Assembly (NCBI RefSeq): GCF_023229695.1
Contig: NZ_JALNYS010000001.1
Location: 1-64,000, forward strand
From: Sulfuricurvum sp.
GTDB taxonomy: Bacteria > Campylobacterota > Campylobacteria > Campylobacterales > Sulfurimonadaceae
DNA: 64,000 nucleotides
Direction of reading: 5' to 3'
The notes under the pieces were generated by a model. The model saw only the letters and a list, made by a program, of their open reading frames with translations, was not told the DNA's origin and did no database searches. The position numbers were made by a program, and so were the translations under genes. Positions 25,263-34,055 of this stretch are shown piece by piece; the stretch's first letter is position 1; every line of letters starts with the position of its first letter.

Positions 25263-26611
25263 GACAAGAGATTGCCGTATCCTTGGCAGCCCTATTGGTC
25301 GTGTCGGGGTGTTCAACACTCTCTCAACAGGAAGTATTTGATTCGATGAATCAAATGACGGCTACTCGCGGAGCAGAACCCCTCATCTGGCTTAAAACCT
25401 CCCGGGACGTAGATGAAGCCAAGATGCGTGTGGATGCACTCCTGAAAGAACCGCTCAACGAAGCAAACGCGGTCCGTATTACCCTCATTAACAACCGTAC
25501 TTTGCAGCAAACGTATGAGCAAATAGGGATTGCCCAAAGCGACCTTGTACAGGCCGGTTTAATGACCAACCCGTTGCTTGGGTATTCGATCGGGCACGGC
25601 GGGGGGGTCCGTACGTCGGGTATGACGCTGGAGTTGGCCTTTTTGGATTTGCTCTGGATCCCTTTGCGTAAAGAGCTCGGAGGTTTGGCGCTGGAGGAGA
25701 CGAAACTGAGTGTCGGGGATGAAGTGCTTAGAACCGTTCGGGATGCGAAAAAGATCTATATCGATGCACAAGTCGCACAAGAGGCGGTACGATTGAACCG
25801 TGACGTCCTCAAATCGCATGAAGCATCGGTTCAGCTTGCAATACGCCAATATACGGCAGGTAACCTTTCGAAACGAGATTTTTTGAAGATTCAGGATGAA
25901 TACAGCCGTACACGGCTTGAATCGATTCGTCTAAATCGGGAAAATGCCATAGCGCGCGAAGCCCTTACTAAAATGATGGGGCTCTACGCGGAGCAAACCG
26001 ATTATAAACTGGATACCAAGGGGCTGATGCTTTCGGCACCGTTTCCAAAAAGCGAGGGGCTTGAACGTCTCGCCCTTAAAAATCGTCTTGATATTGCCGC
26101 AGCTATGAAAGCGGTCGAATATGCGGCGAAAGAGGCGGGATATACCGAAAATACCCGTCTTCTCTCCGAAGTAACCGTAGAAGGGGGAGGAGAAAAAAGT
26201 ACCGATTCGGCACGTTTCACTACAATCGGGATTAAAATTCCCATTCCGATGTTTGACATGGGAGAGGCCCGTTTGAGCCGTACTCAAGCCCTCTATAACC
26301 GAAGTGTTCAACGGCTGTATGCAATAGCGGTAAATGTCCGAAGTCAGACCCGTGAAGCCTACGCGCAGAGCCGTTATGCCTATGACGGCGCGGATGAGTA
26401 TCAATCCGCAATCGTAAAAGTCAACCAAAATATTATGGAAGAGACTCAGCGCTACTACAACGGTATGTTGGATGGTATTTATGAACTTCTAGCCGATCAG
26501 CGTCGCTATAGCGAGGCGAAGATAGGGGCCGTCAATGCGATAGGGGAATACCAAAAAACGGAAGCGGATTTAGTGTATGTATTAGGAGGGGCGTATCATG
26601 CAACAAAATAG
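25259..26611 (+). CDS. CusC/TolC-type outer-membrane efflux lipoprotein
   Basis: Predicted 450 residues. Lipobox VVSGC (about Cys19), then two long helical repeats typical of outer-membrane efflux proteins (LINNRTLQQTYEQIGIAQSDLVQAG is the usual pattern before strand 1; the second repeat contains RLDIAAAMKAVEYAAKEAG). Such proteins form the trimeric exit duct of CusCBA-type copper efflux. No membrane-fusion (CusB) or RND pump (CusA) gene is present in the window, so the inner partners must be elsewhere. Overlaps its neighbours by 4 and 14 nt. Confidence 0.88.
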   Translation: MRQEIAVSLAALLVVSGCSTLSQQEVFDSMNQMTATRGAEPLIWLKTSRDVDEAKMRVDALLKEPLNEANAVRITLINNRTLQQTYEQIGIAQSDLVQAGLMTNPLLGYSIGHGGGVRTSGMTLELAFLDLLWIPLRKELGGLALEETKLSVGDEVLRTVRDAKKIYIDAQVAQEAVRLNRDVLKSHEASVQLAIRQYTAGNLSKRDFLKIQDEYSRTRLESIRLNRENAIAREALTKMMGLYAEQTDYKLDTKGLMLSAPFPKSEGLERLALKNRLDIAAAMKAVEYAAKEAGYTENTRLLSEVTVEGGGEKSTDSARFTTIGIKIPIPMFDMGEARLSRTQALYNRSVQRLYAIAVNVRSQTREAYAQSRYAYDGADEYQSAIVKVNQNIMEETQRYYNGMLDGIYELLADQRRYSEAKIGAVNAIGEYQKTEADLVYVLGGAYHATK

Positions 26612-27962
26612 ACGCGATTTTTTAGGGCTTGGAGCAACGTTACTCGCATCTGCCGGTTTGCCCTCTTCGCTTAAAGGCGGAGAAGATGATCATAGCGCTC
26701 ACGCTCCCTTATCCATCCCTAAACGCCAACTGACTCTCGTCAGAGATCCGAAACGGGTCCTCTCTCCCGCTACGGTCATTACACCTCAAGAGGGGAAAAA
26801 TTACAACCCCGTCGTCACCCTCAACGGCTGGAGTTTGCCCTATGAGATGAAAGAGGGGGTTAAAGAGTTCCGTATCGTTGCCGAACCGGTTGTGCGGGAA
26901 TTCGCTCCGGGGATGGTGGTCAACTGCTGGGGATACAACGGGACCTCTCCGGGACCGACGATCGAAGCGGTGGAGGGGGATAGGGTGCGGCTGATCGTCA
27001 CGAACAAGCTCCCCGAACACACGACGATCCATTGGCACGGATTGATTCTCCCTAACGGGATGGACGGGGTCGGGGGGTTGACTCAGCCGCAGATCGCACC
27101 CGGAGAGACATATGTTTATGAGTTTACCCTCCGCCAAAGCGGGACGTTTATGTATCACCCTCATGCCGATGAGATGGTGCAGATAGCGATGGGAGCTATG
27201 GGGATGTTCATCGTTCACCCCAAAAGTCCAAAAGAGCATAAAGCAGACCGTGATTTTTGCTTTCTCCTTGCCGGCTACGACGTAGCGCCGGGAACCTATA
27301 CCCCTAATCCTTCAACCATGACCGAGTTTAATATCTGGAGTTTTAACAGCCGTGTCTTTCCGGGGATCGACTCGATGAATGTCCGGGTCGGGGACCGTGT
27401 CCGTATCCGCGTCGGAAACCTTACGATGACGAACCATCCGATCCATATGCACGGCCATCCGTTCGAGGTGACGTGTACCGATGGGGGATGGGTTCCAAAA
27501 GGGGCCCGTTGGCCTGAAGTGACCATCGATATCGGCGTGGGGCAGGTGAGAGCCTTTGAATTTATCGCTACCGAAGAGGGGGACTGGTCACTGCATTGCC
27601 ATAAGTCGCATCACACGATGGGACCTATGGGGCACAGTGTCCCCAATATGCTTGGGGTCAAACAAGACGACCTCACCGAAAAAATCAGCGATTTAATGCC
27701 CGAGTATATGTATATGCCCATGGGTAAAAATGGGATGGCGGAGATGCAGGATATGGGAGAGATGGGGATGAAACTGCCTGAAAATACTTTGCCGATGATG
27801 AGCGGAGAAGGGCCGTTCGGTCCGATCGAGATGGGGGGGATGTTCACCCTCGTAAAAGTTCGCAAAGCTCAAGGAAAAGGGGATTATACCGATCCGGGAT
27901 GGTACAACCATCCGGATGGGACGGTCGCAAAAAAAGTGAATCTTATGCCCTTTAAAAGGTAA
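26598..27962 (+). CDS. Multicopper oxidase, CopA/CueO type, Tat-exported
   Basis: Predicted 454 residues with a Tat signal (RRDFLGLGATLLASAG). Copper ligands are in HWHG (about 143), YHPHADE (about 190), HPIHMHGHPFEV (about 281) and HCHKSHHTMGPMGH (about 334), giving the trinuclear cluster and type-1 site. A Met-rich tail follows (MPEYMYMPMGKNGMAEM and more), as in copper-tolerance oxidases that convert Cu(I) to the less toxic Cu(II). Starts inside the end of the CusC-like gene. Its end overlaps the convergent HD-GYP gene by 11 bp. Confidence 0.93.
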   Translation: MQQNRRDFLGLGATLLASAGLPSSLKGGEDDHSAHAPLSIPKRQLTLVRDPKRVLSPATVITPQEGKNYNPVVTLNGWSLPYEMKEGVKEFRIVAEPVVREFAPGMVVNCWGYNGTSPGPTIEAVEGDRVRLIVTNKLPEHTTIHWHGLILPNGMDGVGGLTQPQIAPGETYVYEFTLRQSGTFMYHPHADEMVQIAMGAMGMFIVHPKSPKEHKADRDFCFLLAGYDVAPGTYTPNPSTMTEFNIWSFNSRVFPGIDSMNVRVGDRVRIRVGNLTMTNHPIHMHGHPFEVTCTDGGWVPKGARWPEVTIDIGVGQVRAFEFIATEEGDWSLHCHKSHHTMGPMGHSVPNMLGVKQDDLTEKISDLMPEYMYMPMGKNGMAEMQDMGEMGMKLPENTLPMMSGEGPFGPIEMGGMFTLVKVRKAQGKGDYTDPGWYNHPDGTVAKKVNLMPFKR

Positions 27963-29310
27963 ACCGATTCTCTCTAAACAGCGCGATACACGCATCGACG
28001 ATGGCCGCGTCGAGTTTGGTTCCCCTCTCATGTAAAATCTCTTCAAGCGCGACTTCGATCCCAAGGGATGGACGGTACGGACGATGCGACGCCATTGCTT
28101 CGACAATATCGGCAACACTCAGAATACGTGACTCCAAGCGGATATCTTCCTCTTTCAATCCGTGTGGATAACCCGAACCGTCGAGTTTTTCGTGATGCTG
28201 GCGAACCATCTCTGCTATTGGCCAGGGGAATTGGATATCTTTGAGTATTTGGTATCCCGCTTCGGGATGAGTTTTGATCATCATATACTCGATCTCGGTG
28301 ATCTGGGTCGGTTTGCTGAGGATTTCGGCAGGAATCTGGATTTTCCCGACGTCGTGGATCTGTGCCGCCAGAGCCAATCCCTCTATCTGATCTTCATCCA
28401 TTCCCAGCTCTCTAGCAATGGCACAGGCAAGCGATGCGACCCGTTTTTGATGCCCCGCCGTGTAGGGATCGCGCATCTCGACGATATCGGAGATAGCGCG
28501 GACGGTTCCGATCAGGCTGTTGTGCAGATTTTTTTCTGCCTCTTTGCGTTCGGTGATATCCCGGCTGATCGTGAAAGAAATCGCCTCGCCATCCACTACC
28601 GCACCGCCGATACTCACCTCGACATCGTACTCGGTGCCGTTTTTACGCCGATGGCGGGTCTCGATCGTCGTATTGATTGTCGAAATGTCCGCAAAATTCT
28701 GGCATATCTGCTCTTTACTCATCGTCGCTTCAAAATCCCAGATATGCAGTCTCAGCATCTCATCCATCGTATAGCCCAGCATCTGTGCAAAACGGCCGTT
28801 GGTTTCGACGAGTTGATGGCTCTGGTTAAAGATAGCAATGCCGTCATTCGAACTTTCCATCATTCGGCGGCGGCGATGCACTTCACTCTTAAGAGATTCC
28901 TCTGCCTGTTTACGCTCGGAAATGATCCTAATACGCTCGATCCCCCGACGGATAGCAGGGATGAGACGGGGGAGATTTTGTTTAAGGACAAAATCCTGTG
29001 CCCCGTTTAGGAGTGCTTCAATCGCCATCTCTTCGGTAATTTTTCCCGATATCATAATAAAAGGGATATCCAGATTGTAGGTTTTGAAAATCTCCAGTGC
29101 CTCCATCCCTCCGAATCCGGGGATCATATAGTCGCAGAGAATGAGATCACAGCATTTTTTTTCTAGCATCTGCATCATAGCTTCACCAGTGTCGACTCGT
29201 CTGAGGATAATCTCCCACTCCGCTTTGCGAAGCTCCCGCTCCAGCAGGAGAGTATCGTCCGGTGAATCGTCAATTATCAAAATACGAAGGGGCTCTTTCT
29301 CCATCTGCAT
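27952..29310 (-). CDS. REC-PAS-HD-GYP response regulator (likely c-di-GMP phosphodiesterase)
   Basis: Predicted 452 residues. Receiver domain (IIDDSPDD, acceptor in LILCDYMIPG), PAS domain (LVETNGRFAQMLGYT), then HD-GYP with HDVGKIQIP and HHEKLDGSGYPHGL, residues of the diiron c-di-GMP phosphodiesterase active site. Start at 29310: TGATG overlap with the stop of the upstream regulator, preferred to the longer frame from 29343. It should lower c-di-GMP in response to the kinase encoded at the start of this three-gene operon. Confidence 0.9.
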   Translation of the reverse strand: MQMEKEPLRILIIDDSPDDTLLLERELRKAEWEIILRRVDTGEAMMQMLEKKCCDLILCDYMIPGFGGMEALEIFKTYNLDIPFIMISGKITEEMAIEALLNGAQDFVLKQNLPRLIPAIRRGIERIRIISERKQAEESLKSEVHRRRRMMESSNDGIAIFNQSHQLVETNGRFAQMLGYTMDEMLRLHIWDFEATMSKEQICQNFADISTINTTIETRHRRKNGTEYDVEVSIGGAVVDGEAISFTISRDITERKEAEKNLHNSLIGTVRAISDIVEMRDPYTAGHQKRVASLACAIARELGMDEDQIEGLALAAQIHDVGKIQIPAEILSKPTQITEIEYMMIKTHPEAGYQILKDIQFPWPIAEMVRQHHEKLDGSGYPHGLKEEDIRLESRILSVADIVEAMASHRPYRPSLGIEVALEEILHERGTKLDAAIVDACIALFRENRFTF

Positions 29311-29747
29311 CACTCCGTTGGTGCTTCGTTCATCATGAGCCAATACATCCCCATCTGCGCGACTGTTTCGACAAATACTTCAAAATCGACCGGTTTGCGG
29401 ATGTAGCTGTTTGCCCCCATGTCGTACCCTCGCACAACATCCTCTTCTTGGCGCGAGGAGGTGAGGATGACGACCGGAACTCGTTTTAGGAAGGGATCTG
29501 TTTTGATCGCTTCGAGTACTTCGAATCCTCCCACTTTGGGAAGTTTCAGGTCGAGGAGTATCAGTCCGGGAGAGTCGGCGGTATCACGCCCTTTGAACTC
29601 CCCTTTACCAAAAAGATAATCAAGTGCTTTGGCACCATCTTCCATAACTCGCAGCTCATTGATAATATGCCCTTTTGTAAGTGCTCTGCGGGTGAGAAGA
29701 ACATCATCAGGATTGTCTTCGACGAGAAGGATATATTTGGTAGTCAT
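29310..29747 (-). CDS. Single-domain response regulator, Rcp1-like
   Basis: Predicted 145 residues forming one receiver domain: VEDNPDD, acceptor Asp in LILLDLKLPKVGG, TSS, and KPV. The DLKLPK variant and the extended middle loop (FGKGEFKGRDTADSP) are typical of Rcp1-type regulators that pair with phytochrome-like kinases. It lies 2 bp after the kinase and overlaps the HD-GYP gene by 1 nt, so it is probably a phosphate shuttle between the two. Confidence 0.92.
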   Translation of the reverse strand: MTTKYILLVEDNPDDVLLTRRALTKGHIINELRVMEDGAKALDYLFGKGEFKGRDTADSPGLILLDLKLPKVGGFEVLEAIKTDPFLKRVPVVILTSSRQEEDVVRGYDMGANSYIRKPVDFEVFVETVAQMGMYWLMMNEAPTE

Positions 29748-29749
29748 AA

Positions 29750-31663
29750 TTAGTGCTCCTGTGTAGATTGATTCTTGCTATTCAGTCCGAGGGTGAAATA
29801 GATTGTTGCCCCTTTTTCCACCTCTCCCTGTGCCCAAACTCGCCCGAAATGACGCTTAATAATCCGATTTACCATTGTCAGCCCGATCCCGTTTCCCAGA
29901 AATTCTTGTGCGCTATGGAGACGGTGAAACGGTTTGAAAAGTTGATCGACGTACGCCATATCAAAACCGGCTCCGTCATCGCGAACGTAAAAGATTATTT
30001 CGCCATTTTCGATCATCGATCCAAACTCAATGACAGCATGCGAATGTAAAGAGGTGTACTTCCACGCATTGTCCAGTAGATTCGTCAAGACGACGTTCAT
30101 CAGATGGGGATCGGCGTAGGCATTCAATCCCTCGCCGATGATGATATTAATCGCTCTTTCAGGCTCTTGCGTCGAGAGTTCCGCTGTGATTTTACGCGCC
30201 ATTGATCCTAGATCTATCGTTTGGGGTTTCATATCTGTACGCGTTTGACGGGAGAGTTGGAGCAGATCGTCGATAAGCCGCGCCATCTTTTGGCTTGCCG
30301 CGCGGATACGGGAGAGATAATCACGGGCCGTCTCGTCCAGTTTCTCCCCGTAGTCTTCGAGGAGTGCCTGAGAAAAACCGTCGGTCGCCCGAAGCGGTGA
30401 GCGTAGATCATGAGACACGGAGTAGGTGAATGCTTCCATCTCATCATACGTATTTTGAAGAGCCGCTGTCCGCTCAAATACTTTGTGCTCCAGTTCGGCA
30501 TTGAGGGTTTGAAGTGCTTCTTTGGCATTTACCTCTTCTCCCACATCGACGATGACAGCGATAAAAAAATCAGGAGTACTCTCGTCTTTCCATATCAACG
30601 TGACACTCAAATCAATCCACACGATAGAACCATTTTTATGAAAATAGCGCTTTCGCATTTTATAACTTGTCCGTTTACGCATAAGCATCTCGTTGACGTA
30701 TCCCATATCAATCTGGAGATCGTCAGGATGGGTAATGTCCTGAAATGTTAATGCTAACAGCTCCTCACGGCTGTAACCGACAATGTCGCAGAGTTTGTGA
30801 TTGACTCTCAGCCATGATCCATTCGGTGCTACATGGGCGATGCCGACGGCGGCTTGCTCAAACGTGGCCACGAATTTGATTCTCTCCTCATCGATTTTGC
30901 TCTCCATCCACTGTTTTTTCTGTTCGTCGAAATAACCGATGTAATAGTAGAGGATGAGACCAAACGCACAGACGTTGATAAAATGCCAATACCACCATGC
31001 TCCGTCCCACAGATGGGAAAACTGGAAATAAAACGAAGCGGAGGAAAGGAGCAGCAGCAATGCGCCGAAATAAAAATCGGCATCTTGATACTCACGACGG
31101 TAGTGGCGGAAAAAAACCAAAGAGCCCAGAAAAAAGAAGAGAGCCGAGAGGTTATTGGCCCACTTCTCCCAGATATTAAATTCTCGGTTCAACTCACTTG
31201 CAGGGAGTACCATACTGAGAAAAAGAAGTGCCACGGCAATACTGACCGACACCCCGATGACTCCATAGGGAAGTGCTCGAAAAATGGGAGTAGAGAGTTG
31301 TCTCTCCGGAAGAAAAAGACTCAAGAGAAGGAGCGATCCCAATATTCTTCCCATCACATAAAGCCAAACGAATACCGAGTGCTCCGGACTGGCGGCGTGA
31401 AAAAACGAAAGCATTCCGATCGCGATCAGCGAGAGGGCGAGTGCATGATAACGGTCGAAACGGCTATCCCCTTCATCGAATTTGTAGATAAAAAAAGCGA
31501 CGAGTAGGGAAAGAATGGCGACAACAGATTCCATCATTGTATGTAAAGGGACATTCACGAATCGCAAATTCAGACTGGTTAGCCAAAAGGACAGGCCTAA
31601 ACTCACCATAACTGCTAAAAATAAGAGTGTCAAACGAATCGTTGCAACGCGTTCTTTGGTCAT
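29750..31663 (-). CDS. Membrane sensor histidine kinase with seven-helix MASE-like sensor and PAS
   Basis: Predicted 637 residues. Seven to eight hydrophobic helices occupy residues 10-260, arranged as a MASE-type integral membrane sensor; then PAS (LCDIVGYSREELLALTFQDITHP begins it), a coiled coil, HisKA (YSVSHDLRSPLRAT) and HATPase (LTNLLDNAWKYT, GNGIGLTMVNRI). The kinase domain is of the phytochrome-associated type, which fits the Rcp1-like regulator downstream. The ligand of the membrane domain is unknown. First gene of a three-gene signalling operon ending in an HD-GYP protein. The 280 bp upstream (31664-31945) has no gene; it is AT-rich and holds a TATACT-like -10 at about 31713 on the minus strand. 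Confidence 0.9.
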   Translation of the reverse strand: MTKERVATIRLTLLFLAVMVSLGLSFWLTSLNLRFVNVPLHTMMESVVAILSLLVAFFIYKFDEGDSRFDRYHALALSLIAIGMLSFFHAASPEHSVFVWLYVMGRILGSLLLLSLFLPERQLSTPIFRALPYGVIGVSVSIAVALLFLSMVLPASELNREFNIWEKWANNLSALFFFLGSLVFFRHYRREYQDADFYFGALLLLLSSASFYFQFSHLWDGAWWYWHFINVCAFGLILYYYIGYFDEQKKQWMESKIDEERIKFVATFEQAAVGIAHVAPNGSWLRVNHKLCDIVGYSREELLALTFQDITHPDDLQIDMGYVNEMLMRKRTSYKMRKRYFHKNGSIVWIDLSVTLIWKDESTPDFFIAVIVDVGEEVNAKEALQTLNAELEHKVFERTAALQNTYDEMEAFTYSVSHDLRSPLRATDGFSQALLEDYGEKLDETARDYLSRIRAASQKMARLIDDLLQLSRQTRTDMKPQTIDLGSMARKITAELSTQEPERAINIIIGEGLNAYADPHLMNVVLTNLLDNAWKYTSLHSHAVIEFGSMIENGEIIFYVRDDGAGFDMAYVDQLFKPFHRLHSAQEFLGNGIGLTMVNRIIKRHFGRVWAQGEVEKGATIYFTLGLNSKNQSTQEH

Positions 31664-31945
31664 TTTTTCAACCTTGTTTTAGCATTGTCGAATGGTTATG
31701 CTGTGAGGCTATAGTATACTTAAAATAGAGGTAATTATATTTAAAACGCAAAAGTGGCAAGTACATTCAAAAAGTAGAATAATTAAGATTGAAAAGTTTA
31801 ATTTGCAGTTGAAGAAAGAAAATTACTTTGCTTTGAAAAGTATGAGCTAATAATAGAGCTTGTAGTAAAAAATGATTTTTGAGATTTCTTAAAAGAAGGA
31901 AGATAAAATCTACCGAAGTCCCTACAGTAGGGGTTTTTCGACCGA

Positions 31946-32030
31946 TGGTGCGGATGAAAGGACTTGAACCTTCACACCTTGCGGCACCAGATCCTAAGTC
32001 TGGCGTGTCTACCAATTTCACCACATCCGC
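31946..32030 (-). tRNA. tRNA-Leu(TAG)
   Basis: 85-nt type II tRNA with a variable arm. The acceptor stem GCGGATG/CATCCGC closes, CCA is encoded, and the anticodon loop is CTTAGGA between CCAGA and TCTGG. Last gene of a five-tRNA transcript. Confidence 0.95.
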
Positions 32031-32046
32031 GCATAAAAATCTAAGG

Positions 32047-32123
<77 letters not shown>

Positions 32124-32134
32124 GAGAGTTAACA

Positions 32135-32211
32135 TGGTGCGCCCGATAGGGTTCGAACCTATAACCTACGGATCCGAAGTCCGTTACTCTATCCAGTTGA
32201 GCTACGAACGC
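32135..32211 (-). tRNA. tRNA-Arg(TCG)
   Basis: 77 nt with encoded CCA. Acceptor GCGTTCG/CGGGCGC (two G-T pairs); anticodon loop CTTCGGA closed by ACGGA/TCCGT. Confidence 0.94.
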
Positions 32212-32262
32212 ACAATCCTTCTAAAACATCGCGTATCAGAAGAGTTTCAAACCAGAAACAAA

Positions 32263-32339
32263 TGGGGTGGAATATGGGAATCGAACCCACGACCCTCAGA
32301 ACCACAACCTGATGCTCTAACCGACTGAGCTAATTCCAC
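32263..32339 (-). tRNA. tRNA-His(GTG)
   Basis: Anticodon loop TTGTGGT; acceptor GTGGAAT/ATTCCAC. The extra 5' G (position -1, base 32340) that faces C73 is encoded, as usual for bacterial tRNA-His; CCA is encoded. Confidence 0.95.
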
Positions 32340-32381
32340 CATCTATGTAAAAATCGGTTTGAAATGATACAAAACAAAACA

Positions 32382-32459
32382 TGGTCGGGGCGAGAGGACT
32401 CGAACCTCCGGCCCCTTGGTCCCAAACCAAGTACTCTAACCATACTGAGCTACGCCCCG
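32382..32459 (-). tRNA. tRNA-Pro(TGG)
   Basis: 78 nt with encoded CCA. Acceptor CGGGGCG/CGCCCCG; anticodon loop TTTGGGA closed by CTTGG/CCAAG. First tRNA after the promoter at 32501-32529. Confidence 0.95.
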
Positions 32460-32500
32460 ACCTTCCTAATCAGCAACTAATGCTTAATTAGTGAGGCGAA

Positions 32501-32529
32501 ATTATATTTGAAACTCGGTCAAATGTCAA
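32501..32529 (-). promoter_or_regulatory. Consensus sigma-70 promoter of the tRNA cluster
   Basis: Reading the minus strand, TTGACA (32529-32524) is followed by exactly 17 nt and TATAAT (32506-32501), both perfect matches. It lies about 40 bp upstream of tRNA-Pro, so all five tRNAs are probably one transcript. Confidence 0.88.
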
Positions 32530-32626
32530 GAGTTTTTTTGAAATTTGTAAAAAAAATAAAGATTTCTTTCCAAAATGGAAAAATACACCGATAAGGAACT
32601 GATTTTAGCAGGGTATCTTTTATCAG

Positions 32627-32702
32627 CTGATGCCTGAAGCTACCCGCATCTTTCGGATGCGGGAGATTACTGCGCTTTTACCCTTTTTCAAAAGGAAAGG
32701 TC
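32627..32702 (-). repeat. Internally deleted copy of the interspersed repeat
   Basis: CTGATG joins directly to CCTGAAGCTACCCGC, then the CCCGCATC/GATGCGGG hairpin and GAGATTACTG; the far end is AAAGGTCAGG. The outer and middle hairpins are deleted. It lies just past the end of thiG. The AT-rich stretch 32530-32626 has no gene. Confidence 0.7.
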
Positions 32703-32707
32703 AGGTA

Positions 32708-33484
32708 TTAAAACTGGATCATCCCATCGACGGGTGAACTAGCCGTTGCATAGGGGCGTTTAGCGATTCGCCCCGCGAGGTAACTGAGACGCCCTGCGAT
32801 CACCGCATTCTTCATCGCTTCAGCCATCATCATCGGATTTTGTGCCTGCGCAATCGCGGTGTTAGTCAATACTCCATCCGCTCCCAGCTCCATTGCCAAT
32901 GCCGCATCCGAAGCGCATCCGATTCCCGCATCGACGATAATGGGGACTTTGACCGCTTCGCGTACAAACACGATGTTATAGCGGTTTTGGACACCCAGTC
33001 CGCTTCCGATCGGTGCGGCAAGAGGCATAATCGCGTGGGCACCCGCATCTTCGAGACGGCGTGCCATGATCGGATCATCTGAGGTGTAGGCCATAATGGT
33101 AAATCCGTCACGTGCTAACACTTCACACGCTTTGATCGTCTCCAGCACATCGGGATAGAGGGTTTTTTGGGTATCCCCGATCACTTCGAGTTTGATCAGG
33201 TCGATTCCCGTCGCTTCACGGGTGAGGCGAAAGAGGGTGATGGCCTCTTCGGCGGTGGTACATCCGGCGGAATTGGGGAGGAATTTGACGTTGGTCCCCG
33301 CAAAGGTATCGCGAAGGTTCGGTTCGTTCGGATTGGTAATGTTGAGGCGGCGAACCGCTACGGTGATCAGCTCCGATCCTGACGCAAGGGTTGCCGCTTT
33401 GGTCGTTTCAAACGAGTCGTATTTGCCGCTACCGACGATAAGGCGGCTGCCGAGAGTATATTTTCCGATCTGTAAAGTGTGCAT
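32708..33484 (-). CDS. thiG: Thiazole synthase ThiG
   Basis: ThiG builds the thiazole phosphate ring of thiamine from deoxyxylulose phosphate, dehydroglycine and the ThiS thiocarboxylate. The 258 residues show the TIM-barrel family pattern: LIVGSGKY, TVAVRRLN, FLPNSAGC, the Schiff-base Lys in LIKLEVIGD (about residue 97), MPLAAPIGSGLG and DAGIG. Full length. No ThiS, ThiH or ThiF gene is next to it and no TPP riboswitch was recognised upstream; it follows purN by 16 bp and looks like the last gene of the nnr-purN-thiG operon. Confidence 0.96.
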   Translation of the reverse strand: MHTLQIGKYTLGSRLIVGSGKYDSFETTKAATLASGSELITVAVRRLNITNPNEPNLRDTFAGTNVKFLPNSAGCTTAEEAITLFRLTREATGIDLIKLEVIGDTQKTLYPDVLETIKACEVLARDGFTIMAYTSDDPIMARRLEDAGAHAIMPLAAPIGSGLGVQNRYNIVFVREAVKVPIIVDAGIGCASDAALAMELGADGVLTNTAIAQAQNPMMMAEAMKNAVIAGRLSYLAGRIAKRPYATASSPVDGMIQF

Positions 33485-33500
33485 CGTTGTCCTTTATTCG

Positions 33501-34055
33501 TTAATCGTTGAGAATTTTTACTACGCTGAGGGGGAGAATCTCATGCTCAATTTCGCGAATTTTAGCCGAAAATTCTTCTAAAGTATCCGAAGAATTTTTG
33601 GTAAAACTTTTTTGCAAGATTATCTCTCCTCCGTCGAGTTCGTCGGTGACCCAGTGGACGCTTACCCCGCATACCTTCTCATCGCTTTCGAAACTTCGTT
33701 CGATGGCGCGTGCTCCCTTAAAAGCGGGAAGGAGGGCCGGATGGAGGTTGATGGATCGGATTTGTGATGTAAAGACGGGGGTTAAAATCCGCATAAATCC
33801 GCACAGTACGACGAGATCGGGATTGTAGTCGCGGATGGTGTCGACCAATGCCTCATCGTAAGCTTCACGCCTTTCAAAGAGGGTGTGATCGAGAATTTCG
33901 ACCGGGATCCCGGCAGCGCGGGCTTTGGCAATCCCTCCGGCATCGGGATTGTTGGTGATGGCGCAGACAATGGCCGCATGTTTGAGATGGATTTTGTTGA
34001 TCAGATTGGCGAGGTTGGTCCCCTCGCCGCTAAAGAGGATGACGATTCGTTTCAT
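33501..34055 (-). CDS. purN: Phosphoribosylglycinamide formyltransferase PurN
   Basis: PurN transfers a formyl group from 10-formyl-tetrahydrofolate to GAR in purine synthesis. The 184 residues contain LFSGEGTNL (phosphate binding), the catalytic Asn/His pair region AITNNPDA and INLHPALLPAFKG, and VHWVTDELDGGEII with the catalytic Asp. Normal length. It overlaps the upstream NnrDE gene by 4 nt and is followed by thiG. Confidence 0.95.
   Translation of the reverse strand: MKRIVILFSGEGTNLANLINKIHLKHAAIVCAITNNPDAGGIAKARAAGIPVEILDHTLFERREAYDEALVDTIRDYNPDLVVLCGFMRILTPVFTSQIRSINLHPALLPAFKGARAIERSFESDEKVCGVSVHWVTDELDGGEIILQKSFTKNSSDTLEEFSAKIREIEHEILPLSVVKILND

Noticed and set aside
27952..27962. 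Frameshift at the overlap of the multicopper oxidase and HD-GYP genes
   Set aside because: Both proteins end with normal C-termini; this is an ordinary convergent overlap.
31766..32024. 85-codon frame over the tRNA-Leu gene
   Set aside because: It is the well-known false frame over a tRNA; the cloverleaf, anticodon and CCA identify tRNA-Leu.
32708..33500. TPP riboswitch ahead of thiG
   Set aside because: Only 16 bp separate purN and thiG, and no conserved CTGAGA/ACCTGA-type core was found upstream of the operon.
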